NCBI GenBank assembly: GCA_017871115.1
Contig: JAFCIZ010000006.1
Span: 1,984,001-2,048,000 of the forward strand
DNA: 64,000 nucleotides
Origin: Cunninghamella blakesleeana
Taxonomy: Eukaryota > Mucoromycota > Mucoromycetes > Mucorales > Cunninghamellaceae
Reading direction: 5' to 3'
The notes under the pieces: model-generated
The model's database searches: none
Told to the model about the DNA's origin: nothing
What the model saw: the letters and a program-made list of their open reading frames with translations, nothing else
In this document: in pieces, positions 22,300 to 37,011 of the stretch
How the letters are laid out: each line of letters begins with the position of its first letter
Position numbering within the stretch: the first letter of the stretch is position 1
Program-made: the position numbers and the translations under genes

Positions 22300-23219
22300 A
22301 AAAATTACAAAATCTGCTTTTTTTTACTCCATTTATTATCACTGTTCGTTTATTAAAAAATGAAATAAATTTTTTATTTATTAATTTTAAAGTAGGTGAG
22401 ATATTAAAAATAAGGCTTCTTTTTTTTTTTTTACCTTATTTCATTATTATATAATAATAATAGTAGGTCAATTTTCTATTTATGTATAATATCGAGCCAA
22501 TTGATTTAGGATTAAATAAAAATTTAACTTAAATATGATTATTTTATTTAATCAGCAACTATCAAATATTGTCATATGAAAATTAAACTACATGTAGATA
22601 ATCATCTTATATTTATTATAATTTCTTGTAAATTAGTCTTTTATCCATGACGGAAGGTTAGCATTAAACTTGAATTTCATTCTTTATATAAATTAACCAA
22701 TTTTCAGGATCATCCTATAAATGTTCGCCTATATTTTCCTGGCTCCGATTTTTAATGATTTCTTTTGGTTGTCTTTTATAATTCTTAGTTATGGTCTTTT
22801 ATTATTTATTTCTGGAGATGGTGTTTGATATTCTTAACGGCAGTTTCTTTTATGGTAAGTAGGGATATATATATATACATTGTTACCATATTATAGCCAA
22901 ATATATGTATTTTTATATATGCTTATTATTATATTATTATAATACTATACTGTTATAATATATTATTATTTTATAATATTATTATTTCATTTTTTATTAT
23001 ATTATATTATTATTTAATAGTATTATTTTATATTTTACCATGTATAATATATTTATTATGTGACTCTCTCTTTTTTCTGGGTAAAAAAAGGATTTCATTT
23101 AGTTAAAAAATTCTATGGGCTATACTTTTTTTTTAACCCTTCTTTTAAAAAAATAAAATAAAAACACCGCTTAGCATTTTTTAATTGTTATAATAATAAA
23201 AATAATAAAAACAACAAGA
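22300..23219. other. intergenic
   Basis: About 920 bp between syntaxin and the next plus-strand gene. Mostly AT-rich, with ATT/ATA repeats at 22925-23035. A less repetitive stretch at about 22625-22860 has no open frame longer than roughly 25 codons in any frame I followed, so I leave it unannotated. Confidence 0.4.
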
Positions 23220-23926
23220 ATGAAACAAGCAACAAGTCTTTATCGTACAACTTCTATACTCTTTAATATTGCTAAAGTGAATTTAAATGCAGGCTCTTAT
23301 ATAAAACAAGCATCCATAACCAGATCCATCTTTATTTCTACTCATAATAATATTCAACAACAACGACGCTCTTTTCATTTTACTAAGAACAATAGCTTTG
23401 CTTCTCCTCAATCATGGAAACCAGAACAATCAGGACCTATGCATCCTTTAATGGAACAGTTATCTCAAAATCCCCATATTATGCAACAATTAATAGACTT
23501 TACTGCCTTTTTACAAACAAAAGGTATTGATCCTACTGGAAAGCAACTTAATTATATGCAAGTTATCAAAGTTATGCAAGATCCTGAAGTAAGTAAAAAT
23601 TATTATTTTATGACAATCATATATATATAACGAATATATTTATAATAATAATAATAAATAAATGGATGTAAAATGAATACTGAATGTACTTTTATTCACT
23701 TTATTTTGTTATTAAAATACTCATATAGGTCAAAGAAAAAGTACAAAAGTTAGCAAAGGAAATGCAAAATGCTGGTATCCAATTGGACATGGCAACCATA
23801 GCAGAATTACAAAAATCGTTAGGACAAACACCCTTTGGCCAAACAAAAAAGGAAGATGATAATGATGATGATAAAAAATCGGACGATGGTGTTATCAATA
23901 AAGTCAAAGGATTTTTTAAGAAATAA
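23220..23926 (+). CDS. small mitochondrial protein of unknown function
   Basis: Two exons, 23220-23588 and 23729-23926 (567 nt, 188 aa). The N-terminal 55 residues are rich in Ser, Thr, Arg, Gln and Asn with almost no acidic residues. They end in QQRRSFHFTK, a convincing mitochondrial presequence. The mature part holds a compact helical region: MHPLMEQLSQNPHIMQQL, then FTAFLQTKGIDPTGKQ, then VMQDPEVKEKVQKLAKEM. The QNPHIMQQL and MQDPEV units recall STI1-like helices of co-chaperones, but the resemblance is short. The tail is charged (KKEDDNDDDKKSDD) and ends in a basic VKGFFKK. I do not recognise the family. A matrix helper protein binding a partner through its helices is a guess only. Confidence 0.8.
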
Positions 23927-24234
23927 GTAATAATAGCAGCATCATGCCAAAAGTATTAAAAAGTTTATAATAATTATAAGAATAATCAATGGACAGCCTT
24001 CCCATAAAAAAAATTAAAAAAATAAAAAGCGATAGCTATATATATATATAATTAGAAGTAAATAAACAAAAAATAAACCAAGGCATTTTTTTTTACTTTT
24101 CCTTATTTCTATAAAACACCATTTTTTGTGTTCCCGTGATATATATATATTTATATTCATTCATTATTTTTTATTTATTTATTTTATACTTTTTCTTTCT
24201 TTTATTTATTTGTTTACTAAATAAATATTGATGA
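23927..24234. other. intergenic, 308 bp
   Basis: AT-rich spacer between two plus-strand genes. TTTATTT repeats at about 24166-24222 precede the EFR3 start. No separate feature is seen. Confidence 0.5.
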
Positions 24235-25508
24235 ATGGCTTGGAATCCGCTGAAAAGGTACGTAAGAAAACTATAGGATGATAAAACGAATAATAAAAAA
24301 ATGAAAATGAAATAAAAATGATTCATTTGTTTATTTATTATTAGATTTTTTACTATTATACGTTTAATCGATAAATGTTATATGAAAATAGATCATCATC
24401 TATATCTTATCCATACAAATAATGCATATAAATTAACTCAGTATATAAATACTCATCCAACACAACTTTTGAAAATCATTCATCATATTTCGACGAAAAC
24501 TATCCGTGATTTAAAAAATAATCAAAAAAGGTAAATATAGGTACATATATAAATATAAAATCATAACATCAAAATAGCTTGTCATTCTTTTATTTATCAT
24601 ATTTATACTTTTTATAGTATATGTTTAGTATCCTTTCAACTTGTTCATATCATTTTACAATCCTTTAATCAACAATTAGATTTATATCTTTATGAATTAT
24701 GTTTGATGATTAAATCTGGTTGGGATGCTTTTCATTCTTCCATTAATGAAATTTCATTGGAGACTGTAAGTAATATATATATAAATAATGTAATGGTTTT
24801 ATGTAATAGTATAATATATATGTATCAAGATTAATTGAATTTATATTAGTTTGTAATAATTTGTAAATATATCCATCCAGCTTCGACAAGTCAAATATAT
24901 CATTTTAATGAACTTGTGAAGTATTGTTCTAAAATGGCAAGTGGAAGAACAGGTGATGGGACTTTAAGGTTAGTGTATATAAAAAAAGAAAGAAAATAAT
25001 AAAAAAGGGAAAGATTATATATATATGTATCTAAATGTTTTTTGATTTCCTTTTTTTAATATTTATTTACATTATTCTGTTGTATACGTAGGACAATAAA
25101 AATCGGATTGAAGGCTTTGACCCATTTAATATCTACAAATTGGTTTTCGACATTAGACTCAATATATTATCGACAACATTCAATTCATGCAGCATTATGG
25201 AATATATATAGTAGTGATATTTCAGATTTAGATTTTAATATAGATTTAACTTCCAATAGTATGCTGCCATCAATGTTATTACAAGATGATAATAATGGTC
25301 TCTACCATCAACATCATCATCAAGAATCAGTATTTTTTATAAATAATAATTATCATCGTCATTCTTTTGAAGATGAACCTGAATTGTTATCATTATATAT
25401 CATGTGTAAATGCTGTCAATCAGAGAATGAAGCCTTAATATCAGTATCCATACGTTCAACTATAAAGTAATTATTTACGGCATTACTTTTTTTAAATAAT
25501 CTCATTTC

Positions 25509-25542
<34 letters not shown>

Positions 25543-27431
25543 CACTGACTATATCCTTTTTTTTTCTATTTTTTTTTTAAAAAAAATAGATTTATCGACC
25601 AGCAAAAGTCATGGTGGCCTGCTGAAAAAAATATATTATTATTTAAAAATATTACCTATGCAATAAATGAAGGATATCGATATTTGATGATTGATTATTT
25701 ACTAAATCAACTGGAAATGAGTATATTACAACTTTCTGACATTCAACAAAGCGCTGGTTTAGTCTCTATTATCACCTCTCTTTTGTCTGATAAAAAACTT
25801 GTATTGGGAAAGAAACCATACATTCGTAATAACAACGACTATAATACTCCATCCGTTCATTTATCAACAACATTTAATGATAATGAAAACAAAGAAAAAA
25901 TAGAACAAGATAATATCCTTAAAAAGCACTACAACATCTTGGTAACCATCATGAAAAAATTTATCCTATCAAATTATTATATTCAACTGGATGATGAGAA
26001 TAACAAGTATAAAAAACAAAAGATGATGGGTATTCATTTTTTATCTCAATTAAATATTATTATACAACGAAGGATAATCATATGTATTGGTAAATTGATA
26101 ATATAAATATAATACTAGTAACGACATAAATAATAAAGAAACTTTTAAATAAAGTGCATATATCAATTATAAATATAATTATTATTATTATCTACTTTTA
26201 CGCCTCTAGGATCCATAACTAATCGATACGAATATGAAATATCATTTATGGAAGCATTATCAGCTATGACAGATACATTAAATACAGCTATTCATTTAGA
26301 ACAAGTTGCTAGATTTAATTCAAAATCATTATATTTATTTGTTATTCAATCTATTATTTCCATCATCAAACAAAATCAAAAGAATAAATGGTATGGGCAA
26401 TTGTGCAAATGGTTACAAAATAACACATCATGTATAGAGCACTCAGATTTAGGTAATAATATAAAAGTAATAGTATCGAGCTAAAACGATATCTGATTAG
26501 TTGAGACATAGTATCTTAGTTATATATATTGATTAAATTTAATATAGATATAAGAATCGGGTATGGACAATCAATACTTTATTTTGTTAAAATATTTAAA
26601 TCACAGCATCAAAAAGAAACTTGTTCTCTATTAAATTCTTTGCATCAAATAATCTTATCTTCGATAGAACAACCACATTATTCCCTTGTCGACGCTTTAT
26701 TTTTATATGGGTTATTATTGGCGGTAATCACAGAAGAATGGAAAAATAGGCACCATGGTGTCTTGTGTAGTTTGCCTTTTGTATTAAAGTTACAATCGGG
26801 TTGTCAATATAATTCAAAATTACCAAAGTGGTTACGTATCGTATTAGCATCTATCATAGTCCAATGGCTAGAACTTGTAACTCAATCCTCACATTTCAAC
26901 TTGTTGAATAATTATTTAAAAGAGGTAATAAAAAGAAAGACGATTATGATATGCATATATGTAATTGCATTATATAACTTTTTTCTTTTTTTATATTTAA
27001 TTAAAATAGGTTATAATGAATAGAAAAGAGTTATCATGCTGGTATACTGTTTCATATATTGATATAGACTCATTAATATTACCTCAAGATGAAATCAACC
27101 GTGTTGCCCGCCTAAATAGTATTACAGGAAGTGAAGAAGATATGACAAATTGGTTAGGGTTGGATTATAATTGGATATTGAATATGTTTATATGGAATTG
27201 GATTACTTTAAAAGAAGAGGATAACTATGATCATTTTTTACAAGTCTCTAGAAATTTGGACCACCATGTGAGCTGGAAAAAAAATCGAAAAATCGAAAAA
27301 AGTAAAATTGTATGACTTGTATAAATATATTCATAATCTATATTATATTTATTTAGTTTAATCCGATACAGCTATATTTTGATGTGGAACAACAAACTGA
27401 AACCGATGAAATCAGACGACTTTTACAATAA
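24235..27431 (+). CDS. EFR3: Efr3-like scaffold of the plasma-membrane PI 4-kinase complex
   Basis: Ten exons: 24235-24257, 24345-24530, 24618-24765, 24850-24968, 25092-25466, 25590-26089, 26210-26452, 26548-26924, 27010-27267, 27357-27431 (2304 nt, 767 aa). The N-terminus, IIRLIDKCYMK, then NAYKLTQYINTHPTQLLKI and TKTIRDL, follows the Efr3 pattern (CYP...LSYLLFYA...KL.KV..YLEKRT..D). It continues in ARM/HEAT-like helices (SFQLVHIILQSF, ETFVIICKY, TIKIGLKALTHLIST). Efr3 anchors Ypp1/TTC7 and the Stt4 kinase at the plasma membrane to make PI4P. The Cys-Tyr near the N-terminus is the position that is palmitoylated in animal EFR3. The start ATG at 24235 is chosen over one 4 bases upstream because only it keeps the frame across intron 1. 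The last donor is GTGAGC at 27268, needed to reach the final LQ-stop. Confidence 0.75.
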
Positions 27432-27535
27432 TTTATTATTATTATTATATGAGTTGAATTTATTTCTTTTTTTTTTTTTTTAATTTCTCTTTTAATTTTT
27501 TGTATATTACCATTTTTATAATTTAATACTGAATT
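27432..27535. other. 104-bp spacer
   Basis: Very short gap between the EFR3 stop and the next start on the same strand, with a T-run at about 27467-27481. It must hold the EFR3 3' end and the next promoter, so overlapping transcripts are likely. Confidence 0.5.
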
Positions 27536-28018
27536 ATGAATCCTTCATCAACATATATTGGAACAACAACACAAGCCGATTATACAGCTGAACCTCCAAA
27601 AGGAAAAAATGGTAAACCAAGATAAAAAAAAAAAGCTATCGTGAAATTGTTATAGGAAAATGATGTTGATATTTTTATTATATTATATTCATTTACTCAC
27701 TTAGTACCTTGGCAAGCAGCTAGATCGCATGATGGAGAAGATGCATGGAATCATTCAAAAGAATCAAGGGAACACCCTCAATTATATTCAACAGCTTATG
27801 GTACAACAGATAGAATTGAACAAATGGAAGAGTTACAGCAATTAGATCATTCTATTGCTTCCACTACTACCAATGAACCAAAATCATCGACTAATAAGAA
27901 ATCCCCCGATAATAATAATAATGATTCATACCCTCGTCGAAGTTCTTTTACTGGTGGTCACACTGTTCATTCAAAGCCAAGTCCAAGATCCATTAAACGT
28001 GATTTAAATAATATATAA
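27536..28018 (+). CDS. small unknown protein, 129 aa
   Basis: Two exons, 27536-27611 and 27705-28018 (390 nt, 129 aa), joined with a G carried over GTAAAC...TTAG. The N-terminal half has a short, probably conserved patch (YTAEPPKGKNVPWQAAR, then HPQLYSTAYGTTDRIEQMEEL). The C-terminal half is Ser-, Asn- and Pro-rich with basic residues (YPRRSSFTGGH and SPRSIKRDL), containing likely R-x-x-S phosphorylation sites. No signal peptide or membrane segment is visible. I do not recognise it and give no function. The spliced frame, open on both sides of a good intron, makes a real gene likely. Confidence 0.7.
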
Positions 28019-28051
28019 TTTATATCATTATTATTATGATTCGATATATGT

Positions 28052-28093
<42 letters not shown>

Positions 28094-29106
28094 TAATTAA
28101 TTAAAATACAAAAGAATATAACTTTTTTGAAAAAAAAAAAAAAAGAAAAAAAGAATTTCATCAACGGAGTTCATCTATTTGCATAAATAAATAATAATAC
28201 TAAATATTTGAAACACTCTTTATTTCTCTTTCTCTTTCTCTCTATATTTATGTTAATACATAATAATAATGCTTTTATTTATTTATTTATTATGTATATA
28301 AATATTAAACTTTAAATATCGTTCATTTATAAATCATTATCTTCAAAATAAAAAAGTATAAATGTTTATGCTGCTGATATTTTTTTTTAAAAAAATAATA
28401 GTATAAAATAAGGAAAATGATTATTTTAGCATTAAAAAAAATAGCTCAGGACGGTGCATAGATTAAATTAAGTAATTTTTTTTTTTTTTGATCACACTAC
28501 TTATGAAGGATACATACATGAATTGAACAATGAAATTTTAAATCAGTACCATCTAAAGTTATTTGTTTACATAGCATAAACATACATACATATATACATA
28601 TATATATGAAATATGATAATTATGATCTTTTGTTTTAAAAAGTAAATTCAAATAAAGTATGTGTTTAGAATCATTTAACATACAGATTTTGTTTCATAAA
28701 ATATAAATTTCCAAATTGGGTGAGACGATTTGAAAAACTATTTTTATCTTCAAAGCCATATTATTTTTTTTAAAAAATAATGATGAAAAAGTTTATACAA
28801 TACAAAAAACTATACATATATTTATTTCAATTGATTTTTTTATATATATATATATAATTATATACATATAACTATATAATAAAGGGGAAAACTTATATGT
28901 ACTTTGTATAAAGAATATATGTATATTATCACACAAAAAAACAAAAAAAAAATGGATGTATAAATAAGAATATATATATGATGATGATAATACAAAATTT
29001 AATTATTATTATTATTATTATTATTGTTTTTTTTTATATAAATATACATACATACATACATACATATATATATTATATTATATTATGTTGTATTATAATA
29101 TACTTT
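28019..29106. other. intergenic, convergent 3' ends
   Basis: Between the unknown small gene (+) and the Rab11 stop (-). It has an (AC)n followed by (AT)n at 28051-28093, a T-run near 28475-28489 and an ACAT repeat at about 29045-29065. No gene is seen. Confidence 0.5.
28051..28093 (+). repeat. compound (AC)n(AT)n microsatellite
   Basis: About eight AC units run directly into about twelve AT units, just downstream of the small unknown gene. Confidence 0.85.
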
Positions 29107-31654
<2,548 letters not shown>

Positions 31655-33666
31655 ATGTTACAAACGTTACCACCTCAATCCAATGGAGGATCACCACTTC
31701 ATGGAAAAGTATTATTAGCTGCTGCTAAAGAAGTAAGTATTTATTATATATATAGATAAATATAGATAAATAGAAGAATGTCCTTTAAAAGTATATATTA
31801 AAAAATAATAATAAACATAACAAAAACAAAAAAAGAACTTTATTTATATATATATATATATGATTTATGTATTAATTATTGTTTATTCTATGTTTTATTT
31901 TTATTTTATTTTTGTGATGATCATAAATAACAATAATAATAATAATAGCGTACACCAGGTCTCCTTGGCAAAAAAAGAACATCATTAGGAAATTTGCGTA
32001 AATCTAAATCATCCACTACAGTAGATCGTCAACAACAAAAGTCATCAGAAATGATAGTAGATATGACTATGAAACGACGATCCACTGGTTGTCTTAGACG
32101 TGCCTCATTTTATTCTACAAAGAGTACTAAATCGGCTGATGCATCATCTCAAAACAACAACAACAACAACAAGGTAAAACAGTTTAAAAAAAAATTAGCC
32201 CTCATAAAAAATTTTTTTATTATTTTTTTATAATTTTCCCCTTATAAAATTATATCATTCAAGTCATCACATGAGTATATATTTTTTTTTTAACTTTTTT
32301 TTTATATCATGATTTATTTTTATGTATATATAGGAGGTGTGGCGACCCCCAGGATTTTATGAAATTCCCAATATTCTTGGTAGTAATGCATTTTTAAAAC
32401 CTGAACCTATTCAACAGCAAACATATAGTTTAAGACCTTATACACCTGATAAACATATATGTAAACGACCATGGTTACCAGCGGGCAAATCGGTTGACAT
32501 TCCTTCATTACCACCATTGATCAAGACGGAAAATGAATTTGAGCGGAGTGTACGCAAAGCGTTACCTAAGATCCCTGTCTCCTCATTGGATCCAAGAAAT
32601 AAATACGCAAGCTTTAAAGAAATCGGAACTGGTGTCAATGGTTCCGTCTTGCGTACAACCCATCGGTATAAGAAGAATCTTCATTTAGCTATCAAGAGAT
32701 GCAGATTGGACCCTGACCGTGAATATAAATTGGCTATCGTTAGAGAATTACGTATCATGTCCTCAGGTCATCCTAATTTAATTCGTTTACGTGAAGTTAC
32801 TCTATGGAGAGACGATGTATGGATGGCCATGGATTTACAACGCTGCTCTGTCTTTGCCGTCTTGTGTCAACGTGGCATTCCTGAAGAATATGCTGTTCAT
32901 ATCACATGTGAAACTTTGAAGGCTTTACAATATTTACATAGTAAAGGCTTTATTCATCGCGATATTAAATGCGAAAACTTGTTATTAGGTTGGAATGGAG
33001 AAGTCAAATTGGGTAAGTGTTCTATTTATTTATTTATTTTATTAAAAAATTAGTATCCGCTTATCCTTTATTTATCCATTTTTTTTTTTATTATATGTTT
33101 ATATATTTATATTTATATAGCTGACTTTGGTTTAGCAACAAGAACAAACAAGAAAAATAAAGATCGCCTTGGTACAAGTAAATGGATGGCACCTGAAGTA
33201 ATTCGTGAACACTATTATGATGAAAAAATCGATATGTGGTCTCTTGGTATTACTGTAGTAGAAATGATGGATAGAGTCCCTCCTCATTATTTAATTAAAG
33301 ATGAAAATGAATTATTCGTTGCTATTTTAAGTGATCCTAGTCCCACATTTACTTATAGCTATCCTACCATGTATATGCGTGGTTTAGTTGCCTGGTTATT
33401 AGATGAAAATGCTCGTACTCGTCCAAATGCTAAAGATGTCTACCAGGTAAATAACATATATATACATATACATTGATATTATTTATACCATTTTTATTTA
33501 ATTTTATAAAAAAATCTTCATCATCTTTATTAACAAATTTATTTATTCTTTCTATTTCTCTTCATTTTATTAGGAAATTATGGCTCATGTTCAAAGTAAT
33601 TTATTACGAATGGCATCTACTACTGAATTGGCAAGATTTGTCAATCACGTTTTACCTCCTTATTAA
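31655..33666 (+). CDS. STE20-class (PAK-like) protein kinase without visible CRIB domain
   Basis: Five exons: 31655-31732, 31949-32173, 32334-33012, 33121-33446, 33574-33666 (1401 nt, 466 aa). The first 190 residues are basic and Ser-rich with Asn and Gln runs. The kinase domain starts at FKEIGTGVNGSVLR (Gly loop). It has AIKRC (ATP lysine), RELRIM (C-helix Glu), IHRDIKCENLLLG (catalytic loop), ADFGLA and GTSKWMAPEVI. It then runs to MWSLGITVVEMMDRVPPHY and ends in a short helical tail. The spacing and the GTxxWMAPE motif place it in the STE20 group, nearest PAK. All catalytic residues are present, so it should be active. The activation-loop GTSKW differs from the usual GTPYW. Upstream partners cannot be inferred, because neither CRIB nor PH domain is seen in the N-terminal exons. 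Confidence 0.88.
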
Positions 33667-34930
33667 AGAAGAAAAAATATATTATATTATGTGAATAATA
33701 ATAACAAGATATATATATGAAACCCATATCCTCACTATTTCCTTTTTGTTACCTTATATATTATTTCAGCATATCATTTCCCACACACTCTTTTTTTTTT
33801 TTTAAAAAAAAAAAAAATTCAACAACCTTCATTCAACTTTATTTTTTTTTCTCTCACACATTATCCATCACCATTTTATATTCACCTACTATATATATAT
33901 CTATATCTATATATCTTTTTTTTATACTTTGAACAAGACAAACACACACACTTTCACTCTCAGCCACAATATATATACACAATCATACCTCTTTTTTTTT
34001 TGTACCTATCTAAAAAACACCCCATTCTTTATATCATCACCTTCCCTCTTCTATAACAAACTATTTATTTATTATCATTATTTACAATGTAAAAAAAAAA
34101 AAAAAAAGTAAATCTGCTTTTTTTTTTTCTCTCTTTACCCACATTTTTGATTGAAAACATATTATGTTCTTATATATATTTATATATATAACCCAATTTA
34201 TATATTTATTATTCTGATTTTTATTATATTATTATTTTTTTTAAAAGAATAATAATAACGCAGTATATATACTATTTATATATTTCATGTTTTTTTCTTA
34301 TTTATTACTATTACGTATGTTTTTTTTTTCTTTTTTTTTTTAAAAAAAAAACTTAAATATTTCTTTGATATTTTTTTGTTTTCATCAGATTGTATGTTCT
34401 ATATTCCATTATTTAATTATATATTATTAATAAAAAATAAAAAAAATGAATCATTTAAATTCTTCTTTCCTTCTCATTCTTCATATATAAATATTAAATT
34501 ATTTCATATTATTTTATTAAGTACGTAAAGTAATATACATCTATTTTATAACTAAAATCCTATAAAATATGTTCTATACATTTTTTTGTTTTTGTTTTTG
34601 TTTTTTTGTTTTTGTTGTTATTTTTTTTTGTTTATACAATAAAATGTATATAGATATAGATATATAAATATATAAACATTTAAAATTTTAAAATCCACTA
34701 TCATAAGTCAGATACATAATTTCCTAATATAATAAAAAGTTCAAAATAAATAAATAAATAATAATATGATCGTCAGTTAGTCAATATTGTTGTTGTTTGT
34801 TATATTTTTTCTCTTTTCCCTTTCTCTCCTTTCCCCTTAATATTTTCTTTTTTAGCCACCTATTTTTCAAAACTGTCAATTGTATTCTTCCCCTTTCCCT
34901 CCTTTTTCCTTTCCTTTATTTCCTTTCTCC
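33667..34930. other. intergenic, convergent 3' ends
   Basis: Between the kinase stop (+) and the inferred end of the BAR-SH3 gene (-). Plus-strand sequence is strongly T/C-rich, with T-runs joined to A-runs at 33791-33817 and 34331-34351 and repeated TTTTTG units near 34585-34632. Frames seen here are low complexity. No gene is called. Confidence 0.5.
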
Positions 34931-35447
34931 TCATATGTTAGAGATTTTTTTTTTTACATATATCCCTCATCCAATCTCTCTGCCTCCCTTTATTATTATT
35001 GTTATTATTATTTAAACTTAATCTATCAAAAAAATAAAAATAAAAAAATAAGTTTACCTGGAAAAATGCCAACTTGACCATGTAATCTTCCAGTCCACCA
35101 ATCATTTTCATCTTGAGTACGTTCAATGACTTCAATTTTATCATCTTTTTTAAACGATAAATCCCCATCTGCTTGAGCTTGATAATCATATAAAGCAACT
35201 ACATACTGTGTATTATTGAGTTGTCGATTAGTAAAAGGTGGTGGTGGAGGTGGTGAATAAGAGGATGATGGTTGTTGTTGTGAAGTAGCTATACCATAAG
35301 TAGGTGGTGGTGAAGCATAAGTGTTTGGTATAGGCGAATTGGAAAATTGAGGTGATAAGCCTGCTGCTTTTTCTTGCTCTCTTAATGCAGCTCTTTCTTT
35401 TAATGATAATTTGGAGTTATTAATACCACCCGATGCTAGAATAATAT

Positions 35448-35483
<36 letters not shown>

Positions 35484-37011
35484 CATATGGGTTAAAACCA
35501 ATCACATAAATAAATGTACTTCACAATGATTTCTCTTTCTTTTTTTTTTTTACCTGCAACCCAAGCTTTTCCACCAGATTTTAATATATCCATATTTTCA
35601 ACTTCAGCACGAACGTCATGTTGAGATTTACGATATTGAAAACCATCGGTAATACCCATTTGATTGGTTGTAAAATGATTTAAATTAGCATTAAATAATT
35701 CATAACATCTTGCATAAATCATGCCGTAGATTTTAGCTTGAAGGAAGTAAAATTTTTCAAAGACAGGTTCGATGAATTGAGTTTGTAATTGGAAGAATTG
35801 AGGTAATTGCTGTTTCAACATATCATTTAAATATTCATAATCTTGTGTTGATGTTTCTAAAGCTGCTTCTATCTATTTTTTTTTTAAAAAATAAAAGAAA
35901 AAGTTAAAATATATTATTATTATTATTAATTATATGATTATTCTCTTCTTCTATTATATGATCCGTTTTTTTACCTTGAATATTTCTTTTTCATCTTTAA
36001 AGTTTCTATCTTGTTTGGCATTTAATTTTGAAAGGGCCAATCGATGACGATCGTAATCAATCATTTTATGGCTACGTTTAACAATCGTTTTTTGAATTAA
36101 TTTTGCCACTTCCAATAATTCCAAAAGTGGTCGAGTAACATCCCTATCCAAAAGATCCAACTCAGGTAAAACTTCATCTCTACAATAAGCCATGGCTGCT
36201 TCAGCATCATTAACTGCTTGAATACTATCTGCTGATGTGGTCGGTACTCTTTTTTGAATCACACCTTCAGCTACCTGTTGCCCTAAATGAGGATCATAGA
36301 TTACTGCCAAATGGGTAGCTATATGAGCTTGACGCATCATAGCCGCTATATATATATCAAAAAAAAAAAAAGAAAATATATTATTATTTATCATATTAAA
36401 TCCCAATTTTTATTTTATATTATTATTTTCTGTTTGTCAAGAGATATATTCTATTCTATTCTATTCTATTCTATTTTTATTATTACCTGATATTTGATCC
36501 CGATATGCTTGTACATCTTTATATAACTTTTCAACAACTTTGATTGAATCTTCAAACTTTTTTTCTAAAGCTTTAAATTCTACATCGTTTGTTGCTATGG
36601 TTTTTTTAAAAAAAAAGAAAAAAAGAAAAAAAGAAAAAGAAAGAAAAAATAAATAATTTTTATAAACATAAAAGAATAGGAATAATAAAAAGGAAAATAA
36701 TAATAATATTCATATTATTATATTTATTATTATGTTAATATACGTATATCAGCATATAATAATAGTATTATTAATATTATTAACCAGTATTAAGCACTTA
36801 CTTTCAGCTTTTTTTGATAGAATTTGATGTGGCAATCGATGAATAGCTTTTTGAAAACCCTGTAGATAAGTTTTTAGAGTTTGACGTTTTTTTAAAAAAA
36901 GTAAAAAAAAGTGAAATAAAAGAAATAATCAATAAAAGAAATAAATATTGTATAATAAAATAAATATATATTTATATTTTATTTATATTTATATTTTACC
37001 TTCCAACTCAT
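34931..37011 (-). CDS. HOB1: amphiphysin-like BAR-SH3 protein (Rvs167/Hob1 type)
   Basis: Seven exons: 37000-37011, 36802-36859, 36487-36594, 35975-36345, 35554-35872, 35058-35435, 34931-34965 (1281 nt, 426 aa). The first exon encodes only MSWK, continuing GFQKAIHRLPHQIL, the amphipathic helix of N-BAR proteins. The BAR domain fills roughly residues 10-235 (FEDSIKVVEKLYKDVQAYRDQI, KRSHKMIDYDRHRLAL, FEKFYFLQAKIYGM). A Pro-rich linker with PPTY (a possible Rsp5 site) follows, then an SH3 domain from about residue 367 (VVALYDYQAQADGDLSF, DDWWTGRLHGQ-like WW, GIFPG). The family bends membranes during endocytic scission with actin. The last exon is the least certain part: it gives IYVKKKISNI after FPG, restoring the final SH3 strand, but uses a GAG acceptor. 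Without it the frame ends nine codons after FPG. Confidence 0.9.
35455..35483 (+). repeat. A-run of 29 preceded by T8
   Basis: Long homopolymer inside the intron before the SH3-encoding exon of the BAR gene. On the coding strand it forms a long T-run ending in AAAAAAAATATTATTCTAG, so it lies in the polypyrimidine position of the 3' splice site. Confidence 0.9.
36451..36475 (+). repeat. (CTATT)5 microsatellite
   Basis: Five exact pentamers within an intron of the BAR-SH3 gene, close to its acceptor-distal end. Confidence 0.85.

Noticed and set aside
33473..34111. Plus-strand frames after the kinase
   Set aside because: Low-complexity Phe, Tyr, Ser and Thr runs. The kinase frame is properly closed by the last exon, which is spliced at 33574.
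34938..35198. 86-codon minus-strand frame over the SH3 exon
   Set aside because: Out of frame with the SH3 domain, which is read in another frame with clear motifs.
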